DNA of 64,000 bases, taken from positions 75,594 to 139,593 of the forward strand of contig JBJKSB010000018.1 in the NCBI GenBank assembly GCA_046704385.1. Reading direction: 5' to 3'. Positions 1-9,467 of the stretch are shown in pieces (the first letter of the stretch is position 1; the number at the start of each line of letters is the position of its first letter). A program made the position numbers and the translations under genes. Origin of the DNA: GH45 sp046704385 (GTDB taxonomy: Bacteria > Bacteroidota > Bacteroidia > Bacteroidales > SZUA-534). The notes under the pieces were generated by a model that saw only the letters and a program-made list of their open reading frames with translations, was not told where the DNA came from and ran no database searches.

Positions 1-119
1 TGCATCTATAAGCCAAAAGGCGGCTGATTAATAAATAGCCTAAGTTCTATTTATCATAATGTATTTTATAGTTTTCCAATATTCCATCATTCTAATTTCC
101 AGATATTAGAAGCTGCATT

Positions 120-1259
120 TTAAATACTGCCCGGATTAATATCAATAATCTTGGCTAGCAAAAGTTCTGCATTTCGTTGATTATCAAATCTTTTACTTAA
201 AATTTCCTTCCTGAATAATAAATCTTTATCCTCAAACGGAATGTGCATCAATTGTTGGGTTTTACTAACAAATTCTGTAGATGAATTGGCATGATGGCAT
301 AATACCGAAAGACCTGTACCAACAACCATTTCGTCATTAACAATACAATGCCGGCCATTATACAACGAATCAATTAATTTTAATTTTATTCCGGTAGCCT
401 GAAAAGTGGGCAACAAATGTACCTGGGCTTCATTAATTAATTGCTTCATCTCTTTTTGTGAAGGATTTCCGATAATGGTAATATTAGGTGCATTGTTGGC
501 CTTGTTAATTATCTTTTTATCAGGATTTTTACCGGCAATAATAAGGTAAACCGAATCATGTTTTTTAAATGCATTTATAAGAAACAAAGCTGCACTTATA
601 TTCTCAGCAACAGACAGATTACCATGATATAGAGCGTAATTGCCTGTACCAAATTTAATGTTCGTTACAATATTGGCATGGAATGGGGGTAACCAAAAGG
701 TATTTCCATAATTTGATTCAAAATACTGATGATCAGTTTCTGAAATAGCTGCTATTTGGGACGCGTTTGCCAAAATAGCTTCAAAATTCTTTAATTTTCG
801 TGCTGCTGTAATAAAATATTGCTTTATAAAAACATTTCGTTCTTTTTTTGCTAATTGTTTGTAATAATTGTGTTCAATATTATGCGTTCTGACAATTTTT
901 ATGCGGTCTTTAAGTAAAGGCGAATTTAAAAAAAAAGTACAATGTAATCCTTCAAATAAAATAGGATAACTATCAGTATTTAAGTTGTTTAAAAGTTCCT
1001 TATTTGATCGTGACAAGACAATATATGGGACTTTGCTAAGTGCTGTTGCAACGCCGGTTTGCCGTTTATAATAAAATACTTTATGGCAAAGTGAATTCAA
1101 TTCCTGTTGTTGACCACGGCCATAATCAAAACAATGAAGGTTTATTTTAATACCCAGGTCGTGCAATGCCTTTATTTTATAAAAAACATCAATTACACCT
1201 CCATAATTTGGTGGATAAGGAACATTAAAGGCTACAATATGAATGATTCTGTTTTCCAT
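120..1259 (-). CDS. GT4-like glycosyltransferase
   Basis: Predicted cytoplasmic glycosyltransferase of GT-B fold, transferring a sugar from a nucleotide-sugar donor in surface glycan synthesis; donor and acceptor cannot be read from the sequence. The N-terminal acceptor domain begins with the typical PYPPNYGG loop (residues 15-21 region), followed by VRTHNIEH near residue 122. The donor half has YHGNLS, a Rossmann-like strand ending in AGKNPD, and the C-terminal TGIKLKLIDSLYNG segment that is the usual GT4 donor-binding region. Length (379 residues) is normal for GT4 enzymes. The ATG at 1257-1259 is the only reasonable start. It stands alone: the TPR gene upstream on the same strand ends in its own terminator, and no glycan cluster is visible here. 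Family assignment is good, substrate unknown. Confidence 0.8.
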   Translation of the reverse strand: MENRIIHIVAFNVPYPPNYGGVIDVFYKIKALHDLGIKINLHCFDYGRGQQQELNSLCHKVFYYKRQTGVATALSKVPYIVLSRSNKELLNNLNTDSYPILFEGLHCTFFLNSPLLKDRIKIVRTHNIEHNYYKQLAKKERNVFIKQYFITAARKLKNFEAILANASQIAAISETDHQYFESNYGNTFWLPPFHANIVTNIKFGTGNYALYHGNLSVAENISAALFLINAFKKHDSVYLIIAGKNPDKKIINKANNAPNITIIGNPSQKEMKQLINEAQVHLLPTFQATGIKLKLIDSLYNGRHCIVNDEMVVGTGLSVLCHHANSSTEFVSKTQQLMHIPFEDKDLLFRKEILSKRFDNQRNAELLLAKIIDINPGSI

Positions 1260-1347
1260 GCTCTAGTGTTAAAAATAAGCAATTAGCTTATATCAAGTTA
1301 CAAAATTTTAGAAGAATATTTATGATTTAGTTTTTAAAGTTAATGTA

Positions 1348-1404
1348 ACGAGAATCGCATATTTAAATTTTAATTAGCATTTATGCGAAATATTTAATTC
1401 TCGT
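1348..1404. repeat. Interrupted palindrome between glycosyltransferase and TPR gene
   Basis: The 360-base gap 1260-1619 holds no convincing gene. It contains a 57-base interrupted inverted repeat: ACGAGAAT (1348-1355) pairs with ATTCTCGT (1397-1404), and inside it CGCATA (1356-1361) pairs with TATGCG (1382-1387), with a 9-base bulge on the right side and a 20-base central loop. It sits about 90 bases upstream of the glycosyltransferase ATG, so it could be a regulatory site or part of the 5' untranslated region. Function not known. Confidence 0.4.
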
Positions 1405-1580
1405 AAGTCTCATTAAGTTGAAATATTAAATGATTGGAATTTAGATATTGTCAATTAAACTAAATATTTATGAAAATACTTTACTTATTTTAAAATTTTA
1501 TTTTTTGATAAGGTTTCATCACTTCTATCTAAATTATAATATTAGTCTGATAATATATATTATGTTAAATAATAAATGTA

Positions 1581-1611
1581 AAAGAAAAGCCGAATTTAAT
1601 TCAGCTATTCT
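1581..1611 (-). terminator. Rho-independent terminator of the TPR gene
   Basis: Read on the minus strand, AGCTGAAT and ATTCGGCT (1599-1606 and 1588-1595) form an 8-pair stem with one G-U pair and a TAA loop. It lies about 14 bases after the TPR stop codon and is followed by a T-rich run (TTTTCTTTT). Flanking AAGAA/TTCTT extends the stem. Confidence 0.7.
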
Positions 1612-1619
1612 TCTATATT

Positions 1620-2807
1620 TTATTGTTTTCCGTCTTTTAAAGCTTTAGCTTTTTCATTATATTCATTGTATTTATCCATGTACTCAGGTTTGTCATTCCT
1701 TAACTTGAAATAAATTTCTTTTAACGTTGATACAGTAGATTCATCTGTAGAATCTATTTCATGAGCACGTTCAAAATATGGTAATGTTTTTTCAAGTTCT
1801 TTTAAAGCTACTTTAACAGCTTCTTCATACTTTGCTTGTTGATTTGGTGGAATATCATTTGCTGCTTTTAATAAATCAGCACCTTTGTTAAAGTATAAAG
1901 CCCCAAGGTTATAATATGCATCAAAATAATCTCCCTTAATTTCAATTGCTTTTTCATATGAAGCTTTTGCCTTATCAAAGTCTTTTAGTTTATCGTATAG
2001 CGCTCCCTGGGCAAAAAAGAATGTCGGATTTGTAGGATCGTTTGCAATGGCTTTTTCCAAATACTTCAGAGCTGCATCAGATTCATTATGATTTAGATAA
2101 TAATTGATAAGTGTAACCATTAAAGTACTATTGTCTAATGGATAAGCTTCAATACCTTTTTTAAGATATTCTACATATTGAACTGAATCGCCTCTCTCGT
2201 TTTCGATGTTAGCCATAAAGCCATATACTTTGGAGCCTTCGTAACGTAAATCAGCGGTTTTTTGATAATATTCAATGGCTTTATCATAATTTTTAGCCCG
2301 GTCGGCAGCGATACCTGCGTTGAATATAATCATGGTATCAATTAAATTAGGATCAGTAATTGCGCCAATATCCAATGATCCTTCAAAATCCTGAAATGCC
2401 CCGTTAAAATCACTATTATTAAAACACTCAATTCCCTTGTTAATAATTAAAATACCAAGAAGCTTAAGTTGATTATGAATCTCTTCGGTAAAACGACCTT
2501 TGACATCAAGTTCAAGGGCCTTTTTATACGATTCAATAGCAATCTGTAAAGGTTTGTCACTTAAAGCTTTAAATGCTTCGTCTGTCGAATTGGCTAAGGC
2601 CTGGTAAACCTGTCCCCTCACTTTCCAGGCTTTGGCGCTGTTTTGTGTTTTTTCGTTTTGAACAGCCAGATCAATGGCTTCTTTAGCTTTGTCTAATTGG
2701 TTATACTGTGGTTTTATATAATTGATAGCACTTTGAACCTTTGAATTTTGTGCTGAAACAATTATAACTGATAGTAGCAAAGCAGATAAAAATGCTAATT
2801 TTTTCAT
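1620..2807 (-). CDS. Secreted tetratricopeptide-repeat protein
   Basis: A 395-residue exported TPR protein of unknown role. Residues 1-20 form a signal peptide (MKK, then a hydrophobic stretch ending at SAQ), so the protein is periplasmic or surface-exposed. The remainder is built of helical TPR units; the clearest are at about 160-300, with DYDKAIEYYQKTADL, DAALKYLEKAIANDPTNP and DFDKAKASYEKAIEI showing the A/Y/P spacing of the family. TPR arrays act as protein-binding scaffolds; the partner is not indicated. It lies 59 bases downstream of gyrA on the same strand but has its own promoter and its own terminator, so it is probably a separate transcription unit. Confidence 0.85.
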   Translation of the reverse strand: MKKLAFLSALLLSVIIVSAQNSKVQSAINYIKPQYNQLDKAKEAIDLAVQNEKTQNSAKAWKVRGQVYQALANSTDEAFKALSDKPLQIAIESYKKALELDVKGRFTEEIHNQLKLLGILIINKGIECFNNSDFNGAFQDFEGSLDIGAITDPNLIDTMIIFNAGIAADRAKNYDKAIEYYQKTADLRYEGSKVYGFMANIENERGDSVQYVEYLKKGIEAYPLDNSTLMVTLINYYLNHNESDAALKYLEKAIANDPTNPTFFFAQGALYDKLKDFDKAKASYEKAIEIKGDYFDAYYNLGALYFNKGADLLKAANDIPPNQQAKYEEAVKVALKELEKTLPYFERAHEIDSTDESTVSTLKEIYFKLRNDKPEYMDKYNEYNEKAKALKDGKQ

Positions 2808-2835
2808 TCTTATAATTTTTAGTTTAATTCTGCGT

Positions 2836-2866
2836 CAAAGATAATTTTTTTTGTAATTCGATTCAA
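2836..2866 (-). promoter_or_regulatory. Promoter of the TPR gene
   Basis: On the minus strand TTG (complement of 2864-2866) is followed after 20 bases by TATCTTTG (complement of 2836-2843), matching the Bacteroidota -33/-7 pattern TTG-N19-20-TAnnTTTG. The predicted start of transcription is about 25 bases before the ATG. Confidence 0.6.
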
Positions 2867-5371
2867 TTATTGATCATTAGATTCTGAAATTTCTTCATTA
2901 TTGCCCGATTCACCGTCAATCTCTTCTTCTTCATCACTTTTAGTGACATATTCAATAGCAGCAATTCGGTCATTTTGTTTCAAATTAATCAGTTTTACGC
3001 CTTGTGTAGCCCGTCCCATTACTCTTAATTCCGAAACGGCCATACGTATGGTCAGGCCATTCATGGTAATTATCATAAGGTCGTTTTCATCGGTCACGCC
3101 TTTTAATGCGATTAAGCTACCTGTTTTTTCAGTAATATTGATGGTTTTAACTCCTTTACCACCACGGTTAGTAATGCGGTAATCGTCAATTTTTGAACGT
3201 TTACCAAAGCCATTTTCCGAAACAACCAATAAATCCATATTCTCATTTTCAATACAAACCATTCCGATTACCTCGTCGCCTTTGGCCAGGTTGATTCCTC
3301 GTACACCCGAAGCAGTGCGGCCAATGGCTCTCACCCCTTTCTCATTAAAGCGAATGGCTTTACCTCCTTTAACAGCTAATATAATTTCGTTGCTGCCGTT
3401 GGTAAGTCTGGCTTCAAGCAATTGGTCACCTTCTTTAATGGTAATAGCATTTACACCATTTTGTCGTGGTCTGCTGTAAGCCTCAAGCGATGTCTTTTTA
3501 ATGATTCCCTGTTTGGTGGCTAATATTATAAAATGTCCATTAATGTATTCCTGGTCGGTAAGCGTATTAACATTTATATATGCTTTAACTTTATCGGCAG
3601 CATCAATTTGCAGTAAATTTTGAATAGCGCGGCCTTTTGAGGTACGTGTACCCTCAGGAATCTCATATACTTTAAGCCAGAAGCATTTTCCCATTTCAGT
3701 AAAGAACAACATGGTACTATGCATATTGGCATTATATAAATGTTCAATAAAATCCTCATCGCGGGTTGTACTTCCTTTTGAACCCGTTCCACCACGCGAT
3801 TGGGTTTTAAATTCTGATAATGCTGTACGTTTAATATAACCCATATGCGAAATAGTTATAACTACTTCCTCATCAGCATAAAAGTCTTCAGGATTGAATT
3901 CACCGGCATCAGGAACAATTTCAGTCCGTCGAGTATCGCCAAAACGGCCTTTTACTTCCTCCAGTTCCTCCTTAATGATATTCATCCGGAGTTCTTTGTT
4001 TGCCAGTATTTCTTTTAAATGAGCAATTAATTTTTTGATATCCTCATATTCAGCACGTAGTTTATCCTGTTCAAGTCCGGTAAGCTGGCGCAGACGCATA
4101 TCCACAATAGCACGGGCCTGTATATCAGATAAGCTGAATCGTTGCATTAATGTTTCTCGGGCTTCGTCCGGAGTTTTTGAGGCACGTATTATTTTAATAA
4201 CTTCATCAATGTTATCACTGGCAATTATTAATCCTTCAAGAATATGAGCACGTTCCTCTGCTTTACGTAATTCATATTGTGTACGACGAACTACTACATC
4301 ATGACGATGGTCAACAAATTTAACCAACAGGTCTTTTAAATTAAGCATTTGCGGACGTCCTTCAACCAGGGCAATATTATTAACACTGAATGAAGTTTGA
4401 AGCGGTGTGAACTTATACAGTTTATTTAACACCACATGAGGAATGGCATCTTTGCGTAAATCGTAAACAATCCGCATACCTGTCCGGTCACTTTCGTCGT
4501 TAACATTGGTAATGCCATCAATCTTTTTATCATTTACCAATTCAGCAGTTTTTACAATCATTTCTGCTTTATTTACGAGATAAGGGATTTCGGTTATAAC
4601 GATTTTGGATTTACCATTGTCTGAAGTTTCTATTTCAGCTTTTCCTCTGAGTACAATCCGGCCCCTGCCCGTTTCAAAAGCATCACGTATTCCCTGGTAT
4701 CCGTAAATGATACCACCTGTCGGAAAGTCAGGCCCTTTGACAATATGGATCAATTCATCGGTTGTTATGTCAGAATTATCGATTACTGCACAAAGAGCAT
4801 CCACAACTTCTGATAAATTATGAGGAGGCATATTAGTGGCCATACCAACAGCAATACCAGAGGCTCCATTTACAAGTAAATTGGGAATTTTTGTGGGTAA
4901 AACTGTTGGTTCATTAAGCGAATCGTCAAAATTCAGCTGAAAATCAACAGTTTCTTTCTCTAAATCAGCCAGAGTTTCTTCTGCAATCCGCATGAGTCTT
5001 ACCTCGGTATAACGCATAGCAGCCGGGCTGTCACCATCAACTGATCCAAAGTTACCCTGCCCGTCTATTAATGGATAACGCATCGACCAGTCCTGGGCCA
5101 TCCGTACCATAGCAAAATAAACCGAGGAATCACCATGAGGGTGATATTTACCAAGCACCTCTCCTACAATCCTTGCTGATTTTTTGTAGGCACGGTTTGA
5201 AAATACTCCTAATTCAGACATCCCAAATAAAACACGCCTGTGTACTGGCTTTAGCCCGTCTCTTACATCGGGTAAAGCACGCGACACTATCACCGACATG
5301 GAATAGTCGATGTAGGCCGATTTCATTTCCTCTTCAATATTAATTTTTATAATTTTCTCTCCGTCAGCCAT
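2867..5371 (-). CDS. gyrA: DNA gyrase subunit A
   Basis: GyrA subunit (834 residues) of DNA gyrase, which introduces negative supercoils together with GyrB using ATP. The catalytic tyrosine is Tyr121 in AAMRYTEVRL. The quinolone-resistance region HGDSSVYFAM has serines at 82 and 83 and Phe86; Phe at the position of E. coli Asp87 is, to my knowledge, normal in this phylum and not itself a resistance mutation. The GyrA box that lets the C-terminal beta-pinwheel wrap DNA is QSRGGTG at 524-530; later blades repeat related RGGKG motifs. The protein ends in an acidic tail (about 812-834), as many GyrA proteins do. ATG at 5369-5371. gyrB is not in the window. It is divergent from clpC. Confidence 0.98.
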   Translation of the reverse strand: MADGEKIIKINIEEEMKSAYIDYSMSVIVSRALPDVRDGLKPVHRRVLFGMSELGVFSNRAYKKSARIVGEVLGKYHPHGDSSVYFAMVRMAQDWSMRYPLIDGQGNFGSVDGDSPAAMRYTEVRLMRIAEETLADLEKETVDFQLNFDDSLNEPTVLPTKIPNLLVNGASGIAVGMATNMPPHNLSEVVDALCAVIDNSDITTDELIHIVKGPDFPTGGIIYGYQGIRDAFETGRGRIVLRGKAEIETSDNGKSKIVITEIPYLVNKAEMIVKTAELVNDKKIDGITNVNDESDRTGMRIVYDLRKDAIPHVVLNKLYKFTPLQTSFSVNNIALVEGRPQMLNLKDLLVKFVDHRHDVVVRRTQYELRKAEERAHILEGLIIASDNIDEVIKIIRASKTPDEARETLMQRFSLSDIQARAIVDMRLRQLTGLEQDKLRAEYEDIKKLIAHLKEILANKELRMNIIKEELEEVKGRFGDTRRTEIVPDAGEFNPEDFYADEEVVITISHMGYIKRTALSEFKTQSRGGTGSKGSTTRDEDFIEHLYNANMHSTMLFFTEMGKCFWLKVYEIPEGTRTSKGRAIQNLLQIDAADKVKAYINVNTLTDQEYINGHFIILATKQGIIKKTSLEAYSRPRQNGVNAITIKEGDQLLEARLTNGSNEIILAVKGGKAIRFNEKGVRAIGRTASGVRGINLAKGDEVIGMVCIENENMDLLVVSENGFGKRSKIDDYRITNRGGKGVKTINITEKTGSLIALKGVTDENDLMIITMNGLTIRMAVSELRVMGRATQGVKLINLKQNDRIAAIEYVTKSDEEEEIDGESGNNEEISESNDQ

Positions 5372-5522
5372 TTATACTGATTTTTAATTAAAAATTTTCT
5401 TTTTTTTAAAGCGCATAAATGTACTAAAATAAATGGTTTTAACCCCTTTAAAAAGCAGTGTTTTTTGGGAAATTATCAACAGAATAATGTTTATAATTGT
5501 AGAAGTTTTTAATAAGAATATC

Positions 5523-5530
5523 TATTTTTG
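5523..5530 (+). promoter_or_regulatory. Probable -7 element of clpC
   Basis: TATTTTTG matches TAnnTTTG exactly, about 45 bases before the chosen clpC ATG. No TTG lies at the right distance (nearest is 23 bases upstream), so only the -7 box is supported. Its position argues against the in-frame TTG at 5528 as a start. Confidence 0.4.
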
Positions 5531-5575
5531 GTACATGAATTGAAAAAGCATCAAATTAAACCAGTAAAAAACAAT

Positions 5576-8107
5576 ATGGATTCAAAATTTTCACAGAAAA
5601 TGAAAGATATACTAGCCTATAGCAAAGAAGAAGCTATCAGGCTAAATAATAATCACATTGGCACCGAACATATTTTTTTGGGGATATTGCGGGAAGGTGA
5701 AGGTCTTGCTGTTGAAACTATGGTTAGTCTTGGCCTTGACCTTTACGACCTTAAAAAAGCCATCGAAACCAAAATTCGTATTAAAGGTGAATCTGAAATT
5801 ACAGATATGGACAATATACCTTTGTTGAAAAGTGCAGAAAATGTGCTGAAAATAGTATATCTTGAGGCCCGGTCGATGAATAACGAATCAGTAAATACGG
5901 GTCATCTGCTATTGGCTATATTACGCGATGAATTAAGCTTGGTTACCCTAACTTTAGGCGAACATGATATTAATTATGATAATGTAAAAGCTATGTTACA
6001 AAAAGAGCAAACCCGGGGAATGGCTGATCACAATTATGACGACGATGAAGATTTTGGTAGTCGTGGTGAAAGCGGCTCAAATCCCCAGTCGAATATGCCA
6101 AAATCAACATCCGATACTCCGGTACTTGACAATTTTGGTATTGATTTAACAAAAGCAGCCGAAGAAAACAGGCTTGACCCCATTGTAGGACGCGAATTGG
6201 AAATTGAACGCCTGGCTCAGATATTAAGCCGTCGTAAAAAGAATAATCCGGTACTGATTGGCGAACCGGGTGTGGGTAAATCAGCAATTGCTGAAGGAAT
6301 GGCCATAAGGATAGTTAAGAAAAAAGTATCCAGAATTTTGTTTGGCAAAAGAATTATAGCTCTCGATCTTGCTTCGATTGTAGCAGGTACAAAATACCGG
6401 GGACAGTTTGAAGAAAGAATGAAGGCCATTCTAAATGAATTGCAAAAAAATGATAATATCATCCTTTTTATCGATGAAATTCATACCATTGTTGGCGCAG
6501 GAGGTGCTACAGGTTCGCTGGACGCAGCAAATATGTTAAAACCAGCCCTTGCCCGTGGTGAAATTCAATGTATTGGTGCTACCACCCTGGATGAATACCG
6601 CCAGTTTATTGAAAAAGACGGGGCTTTGGAAAGGCGTTTCCAAAAAGTAATGGTTGATCCTACTACATCGGAAGAAACGCTTGAAATTCTCAATAATATT
6701 AAAGAAAGATACGAAGAGCATCATAATGTAAACTATACTCCTGATGCACTTCAAGCCTGCGTTAAACTTACCAACCGCTATATCAGCGACAGGCATTTAC
6801 CTGATAAAGCCATTGATGCACTTGACGAATCCGGCTCGCGTGTGCATATCTCAAATATTAAAGTTCCCAAACGTATTGAGGAACTCGAAAAGGAGATTGA
6901 AGAAATTCGCGAGAAAAAAATTAATGCGGTAAAAAGCCAGAATTTTGAGATGGCTGCCAGTTTCCGCGATTCTGAAAAGAAACTCCTCGACAGCCTCGAA
7001 GCTGAAAAAGACCGTTGGGAAAGTGATCTCATAAAGTTCCGCGAAACTGTAAATGCTGAAAATGTGGCTGAAGTGGTTGCCATGATGACCGGCGTACCCG
7101 TACAACGTATTGCCCAAACCGAAGGTAACCGTTTACTGAAAATGGGTGATGCTTTACGGAAGGGAGTTATTGGTCAGGATGAAGCTATTGGAAAAATTGT
7201 AAAATCGATTCAGCGAAACCGTGCCGGTTTAAAAGATCCGAATAAACCTATTGGAACATTCATCTTCCTTGGTCCCACAGGTGTTGGTAAAACACAGTTA
7301 GCCAAAGTTCTAGCTCAGTATCTTTTCGATAGTAAGGATAACCTTATCCGGGTTGATATGAGTGAATATATGGAGAAATTCTCGGTATCACGTCTGGTAG
7401 GTGCACCTCCGGGATATGTAGGCTATGAGGAAGGCGGGCAGCTTACTGAAAAAGTAAGACGGAAACCTTATTCTGTTGTACTCCTTGACGAAATTGAAAA
7501 AGCTCACCCTGACGTATTCCATATCCTGCTTCAGGTACTTGATGAGGGCCGTTTGACCGATAGTTTGGGACGCCGTATCGATTTCAGGAATACTATTGTG
7601 ATTATGACATCAAATATTGGTACCCGTCAGCTAAAAGAGTTCGGTGCAGGGGTTGGGTTCAATACATCAACAAAACAGAAAGCTTCCAATGAAATTGCCA
7701 AAGGAGTAATACAAAAAGCTTTAAGGAATGCCTTTGCACCTGAATTCCTGAACCGTATTGATGATGTAATCATGTTCAATCAGCTTACACAGGAAGATAT
7801 TCATGGAATTATTGATATTGAATTGAAAGGCCTGTATGAACGTGTTGATCATCTGGGTTATAAGCTTAAAATTACCCCTACAGCAAAAGATTATATCGCC
7901 AGTAAGGGTTACGATATACAATATGGTGCCCGCCCGTTAAAACGTGCCATTCAGAAATATCTTGAAGATGAAATGGCCGAAGTTATTCTGAAAGCTGAAA
8001 TTGTGGAAGGCGATACCATAACTGTGAGTTTTGATAAAAAGACAGAAAAAATTAAGATAAAGATTGAAGCCACTAAAAAAACCGAGGAAAATAAAAAGCA
8101 GGAATAG
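5576..8107 (+). CDS. clpC: ClpC-type AAA+ protease ATPase
   Basis: Unfoldase of the Clp/Hsp100 family that feeds substrates to the ClpP peptidase. From the ATG at 5576 it has 843 residues: Clp-N double repeat (about 1-145), an acidic linker, first AAA+ domain with Walker A GEPGVGKS (229-236) and Walker B ILFIDE (296-301), a UVR-type middle domain (about 431-480), second AAA+ domain with GPTGVGKT (566-573) and VVLLDE (634-639). The tripeptide VGF at 693-695 lies where ClpC proteins carry the ClpP-binding loop. The UVR middle domain and VGF separate ClpC from ClpB. The in-frame TTG at 5528 is rejected because homology begins at MDSKFSQ and the -7 box overlaps it. Single-gene unit ended by a strong terminator. 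No adaptor gene (mcsB-like) is adjacent. Confidence 0.95.
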   Translation: MDSKFSQKMKDILAYSKEEAIRLNNNHIGTEHIFLGILREGEGLAVETMVSLGLDLYDLKKAIETKIRIKGESEITDMDNIPLLKSAENVLKIVYLEARSMNNESVNTGHLLLAILRDELSLVTLTLGEHDINYDNVKAMLQKEQTRGMADHNYDDDEDFGSRGESGSNPQSNMPKSTSDTPVLDNFGIDLTKAAEENRLDPIVGRELEIERLAQILSRRKKNNPVLIGEPGVGKSAIAEGMAIRIVKKKVSRILFGKRIIALDLASIVAGTKYRGQFEERMKAILNELQKNDNIILFIDEIHTIVGAGGATGSLDAANMLKPALARGEIQCIGATTLDEYRQFIEKDGALERRFQKVMVDPTTSEETLEILNNIKERYEEHHNVNYTPDALQACVKLTNRYISDRHLPDKAIDALDESGSRVHISNIKVPKRIEELEKEIEEIREKKINAVKSQNFEMAASFRDSEKKLLDSLEAEKDRWESDLIKFRETVNAENVAEVVAMMTGVPVQRIAQTEGNRLLKMGDALRKGVIGQDEAIGKIVKSIQRNRAGLKDPNKPIGTFIFLGPTGVGKTQLAKVLAQYLFDSKDNLIRVDMSEYMEKFSVSRLVGAPPGYVGYEEGGQLTEKVRRKPYSVVLLDEIEKAHPDVFHILLQVLDEGRLTDSLGRRIDFRNTIVIMTSNIGTRQLKEFGAGVGFNTSTKQKASNEIAKGVIQKALRNAFAPEFLNRIDDVIMFNQLTQEDIHGIIDIELKGLYERVDHLGYKLKITPTAKDYIASKGYDIQYGARPLKRAIQKYLEDEMAEVILKAEIVEGDTITVSFDKKTEKIKIKIEATKKTEENKKQE

Positions 8108-8135
8108 AATATATTTTAATCAAACTATAAAAATG

Positions 8136-8164
8136 AAAAGGTACCTCTGTGGGTGCCTTTTTTT
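8136..8164 (+). terminator. Terminator after clpC, possibly bidirectional
   Basis: AAAAGGTACC and GGTGCCTTTT form a 10-pair stem with one G-T pair and a 6-base loop, followed by a continued T run to 8164. It lies between the convergent clpC and the gene ending at 8176; the opposite strand also has a T-rich tail, so it can serve both. Confidence 0.85.
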
Positions 8165-8175
8165 ATAAATTAAGT

Positions 8176-8958
8176 TTACTGTCGCAATGAGTCAATCTGA
8201 GTTTGCATTTTTTTCTCAATCATATTTAGCTGCAACTTTAGGTAACCTTCATCGGGCATCATTTTTAACCCATACGACAATATTGTTGAAGCAGATTCTA
8301 ACTGGCTTAGAAGCACTAAATTTTCAGAATATTTTAAAAATACAGATGCGAGCAAAGGTGTAAATCTGGGATCAGTTTTAAGGGTTCCGGCTTTAATTTT
8401 TTCATTAAGAATTGTCTGGGCTTTACTCATATCCAGTTCACCCTGCGGATTATTTTTGGAAAGCATTTCGCATGCTCCTATAAAATATACTATGGTTTCG
8501 TCGTTTTCGCGATTCAATTTATTATAGCTTTTTGCGGCGATGGCAGCCTTTTTATATTCCATGTCCTGAAAATATTTATTTATCTTTTTTAGCTGCTCAT
8601 CCTTAAGTGTATTTATAAATCCAATGTTTTCATCGTATAAGATACCCTCTTTGTCTTTTCTGATAAATTTTCCAATGTATGCAATGGCTTGTTTAAACCC
8701 GTCTTTATAATCATCCCTGAGAATTGGATCATCAGACATTGATAGCTTATAATAACACATTGCAACGTATAAATATGGCTCTGGTTCATGCGACGAACTT
8801 TCCCTATATGTCATGTTATCAGCTTTGAACAGGCAGCTTTCATACTTTCCTGAAGCATATAATTGAGCCAGTTTATCATCTTTTCCACCCACCACCTGTG
8901 CAATGCTGCTTGAAAACCACAACAGTGTCATTAACATAATAAAAATAAGGGACCTCAT
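8176..8958 (-). CDS. Secreted helical-repeat protein, unknown function
   Basis: A 260-residue protein with an N-terminal signal peptide (about 1-20, ending SIAQ). The mature part is predicted to be all-helical and TPR-like: segments such as AQLYASGKYESCLFKADNM, YLYVAMCYYKLS and the C-terminal LESASTILSYGLKMMPDEGYL have the alternating small/aromatic spacing of helical repeats. I do not recognise a named family. It has no co-directional neighbour close by: the truncated thpR is divergent and clpC is convergent. Periplasmic or outer-membrane-associated scaffold is a reasonable guess, nothing more. Confidence 0.7.
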   Translation of the reverse strand: MRSLIFIMLMTLLWFSSSIAQVVGGKDDKLAQLYASGKYESCLFKADNMTYRESSSHEPEPYLYVAMCYYKLSMSDDPILRDDYKDGFKQAIAYIGKFIRKDKEGILYDENIGFINTLKDEQLKKINKYFQDMEYKKAAIAAKSYNKLNRENDETIVYFIGACEMLSKNNPQGELDMSKAQTILNEKIKAGTLKTDPRFTPLLASVFLKYSENLVLLSQLESASTILSYGLKMMPDEGYLKLQLNMIEKKMQTQIDSLRQ

Positions 8959-9045
8959 CGTTCAACATTTAAAAATGATCGCGAATTTGCAAAAAAATCG
9001 TTTCGCATCAAACAACATTTTATAAATTTATAGTTGTTATTTAAT

Positions 9046-9408
9046 ATGAAAATGCATAGAGCAAGATTATTCATTGGAATTCCTATAACAGATGCACTAA
9101 TATCTGAACTACAGATAATTAGACCTGAGTTGAAGACTGTCAGTAATTTACGCTGGGTACCAAACGAAAATCTTCATATAACTTTATTATTCATTGGCGA
9201 AACCGATGTTAAAAATATTGATGGTATAAAAACATCTGTTAAGCTGACATTACAATCCATGCTGCCTTTTGAATTAATATTTGACAAATTTGCGTTTATG
9301 CCTGCTAAAAAGCCTTACATGATTTGGGCCAGGTACAAAAAGGATGAAAATTTTGAGAAAACCAGTTATGCTTTACACAATATCCATTTCTTAAGTAGCT
9401 CAGGTTAA
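9046..9408 (+). pseudogene. thpR: Truncated RNA 2',3'-cyclic phosphodiesterase (ThpR)
   Basis: N-terminal two thirds of a 2H-phosphoesterase of the ThpR/LigT group, which opens 2',3'-cyclic phosphates on RNA. RLFIGIPIT at the start and the first HxTx motif in NLHITLLFIGE are clear. The family is normally about 180-190 residues and needs a second HxTx motif near residue 130; here the frame stops at 120 residues (stop at 9406-9408) right after SYALHNIHFLSSSG, and only 59 bases remain before pyk, with no remnant of the second motif in any frame that I can see. The protein would therefore lack half its catalytic histidines. I judge it a pseudogene made by C-terminal deletion. The start at ATG 9046 is preferred over the upstream in-frame TTG (9034). 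Confidence 0.65.
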
Positions 9409-9467
9409 TGATTAAATAATTAACTTGCTGATATTATTATTTCGTGTCCATTTAATTATTACCTCCT

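Noticed and set aside
1448..1648. 66-codon plus-strand ORF
   Set aside because: Extremely AT-rich, low-complexity residues, and overlaps the terminator and end of the TPR gene on the other strand.
2901..4247. Several plus-strand ORFs of 60-93 codons inside gyrA
   Set aside because: Antisense shadows of a fully conserved gyrA with no domain match.
5528..5575. N-terminal extension of ClpC from a TTG at 5528
   Set aside because: The TTG lies in a likely -7 box and family homology begins at the ATG at 5576.
6778..7117. Minus-strand ORFs within clpC
   Set aside because: Shadows of the coding strand.
9461..9467. ACCTCCT just before pyk as a ribosome site
   Set aside because: It is the sense of the anti-Shine-Dalgarno, so it cannot pair with 16S rRNA; most likely chance.
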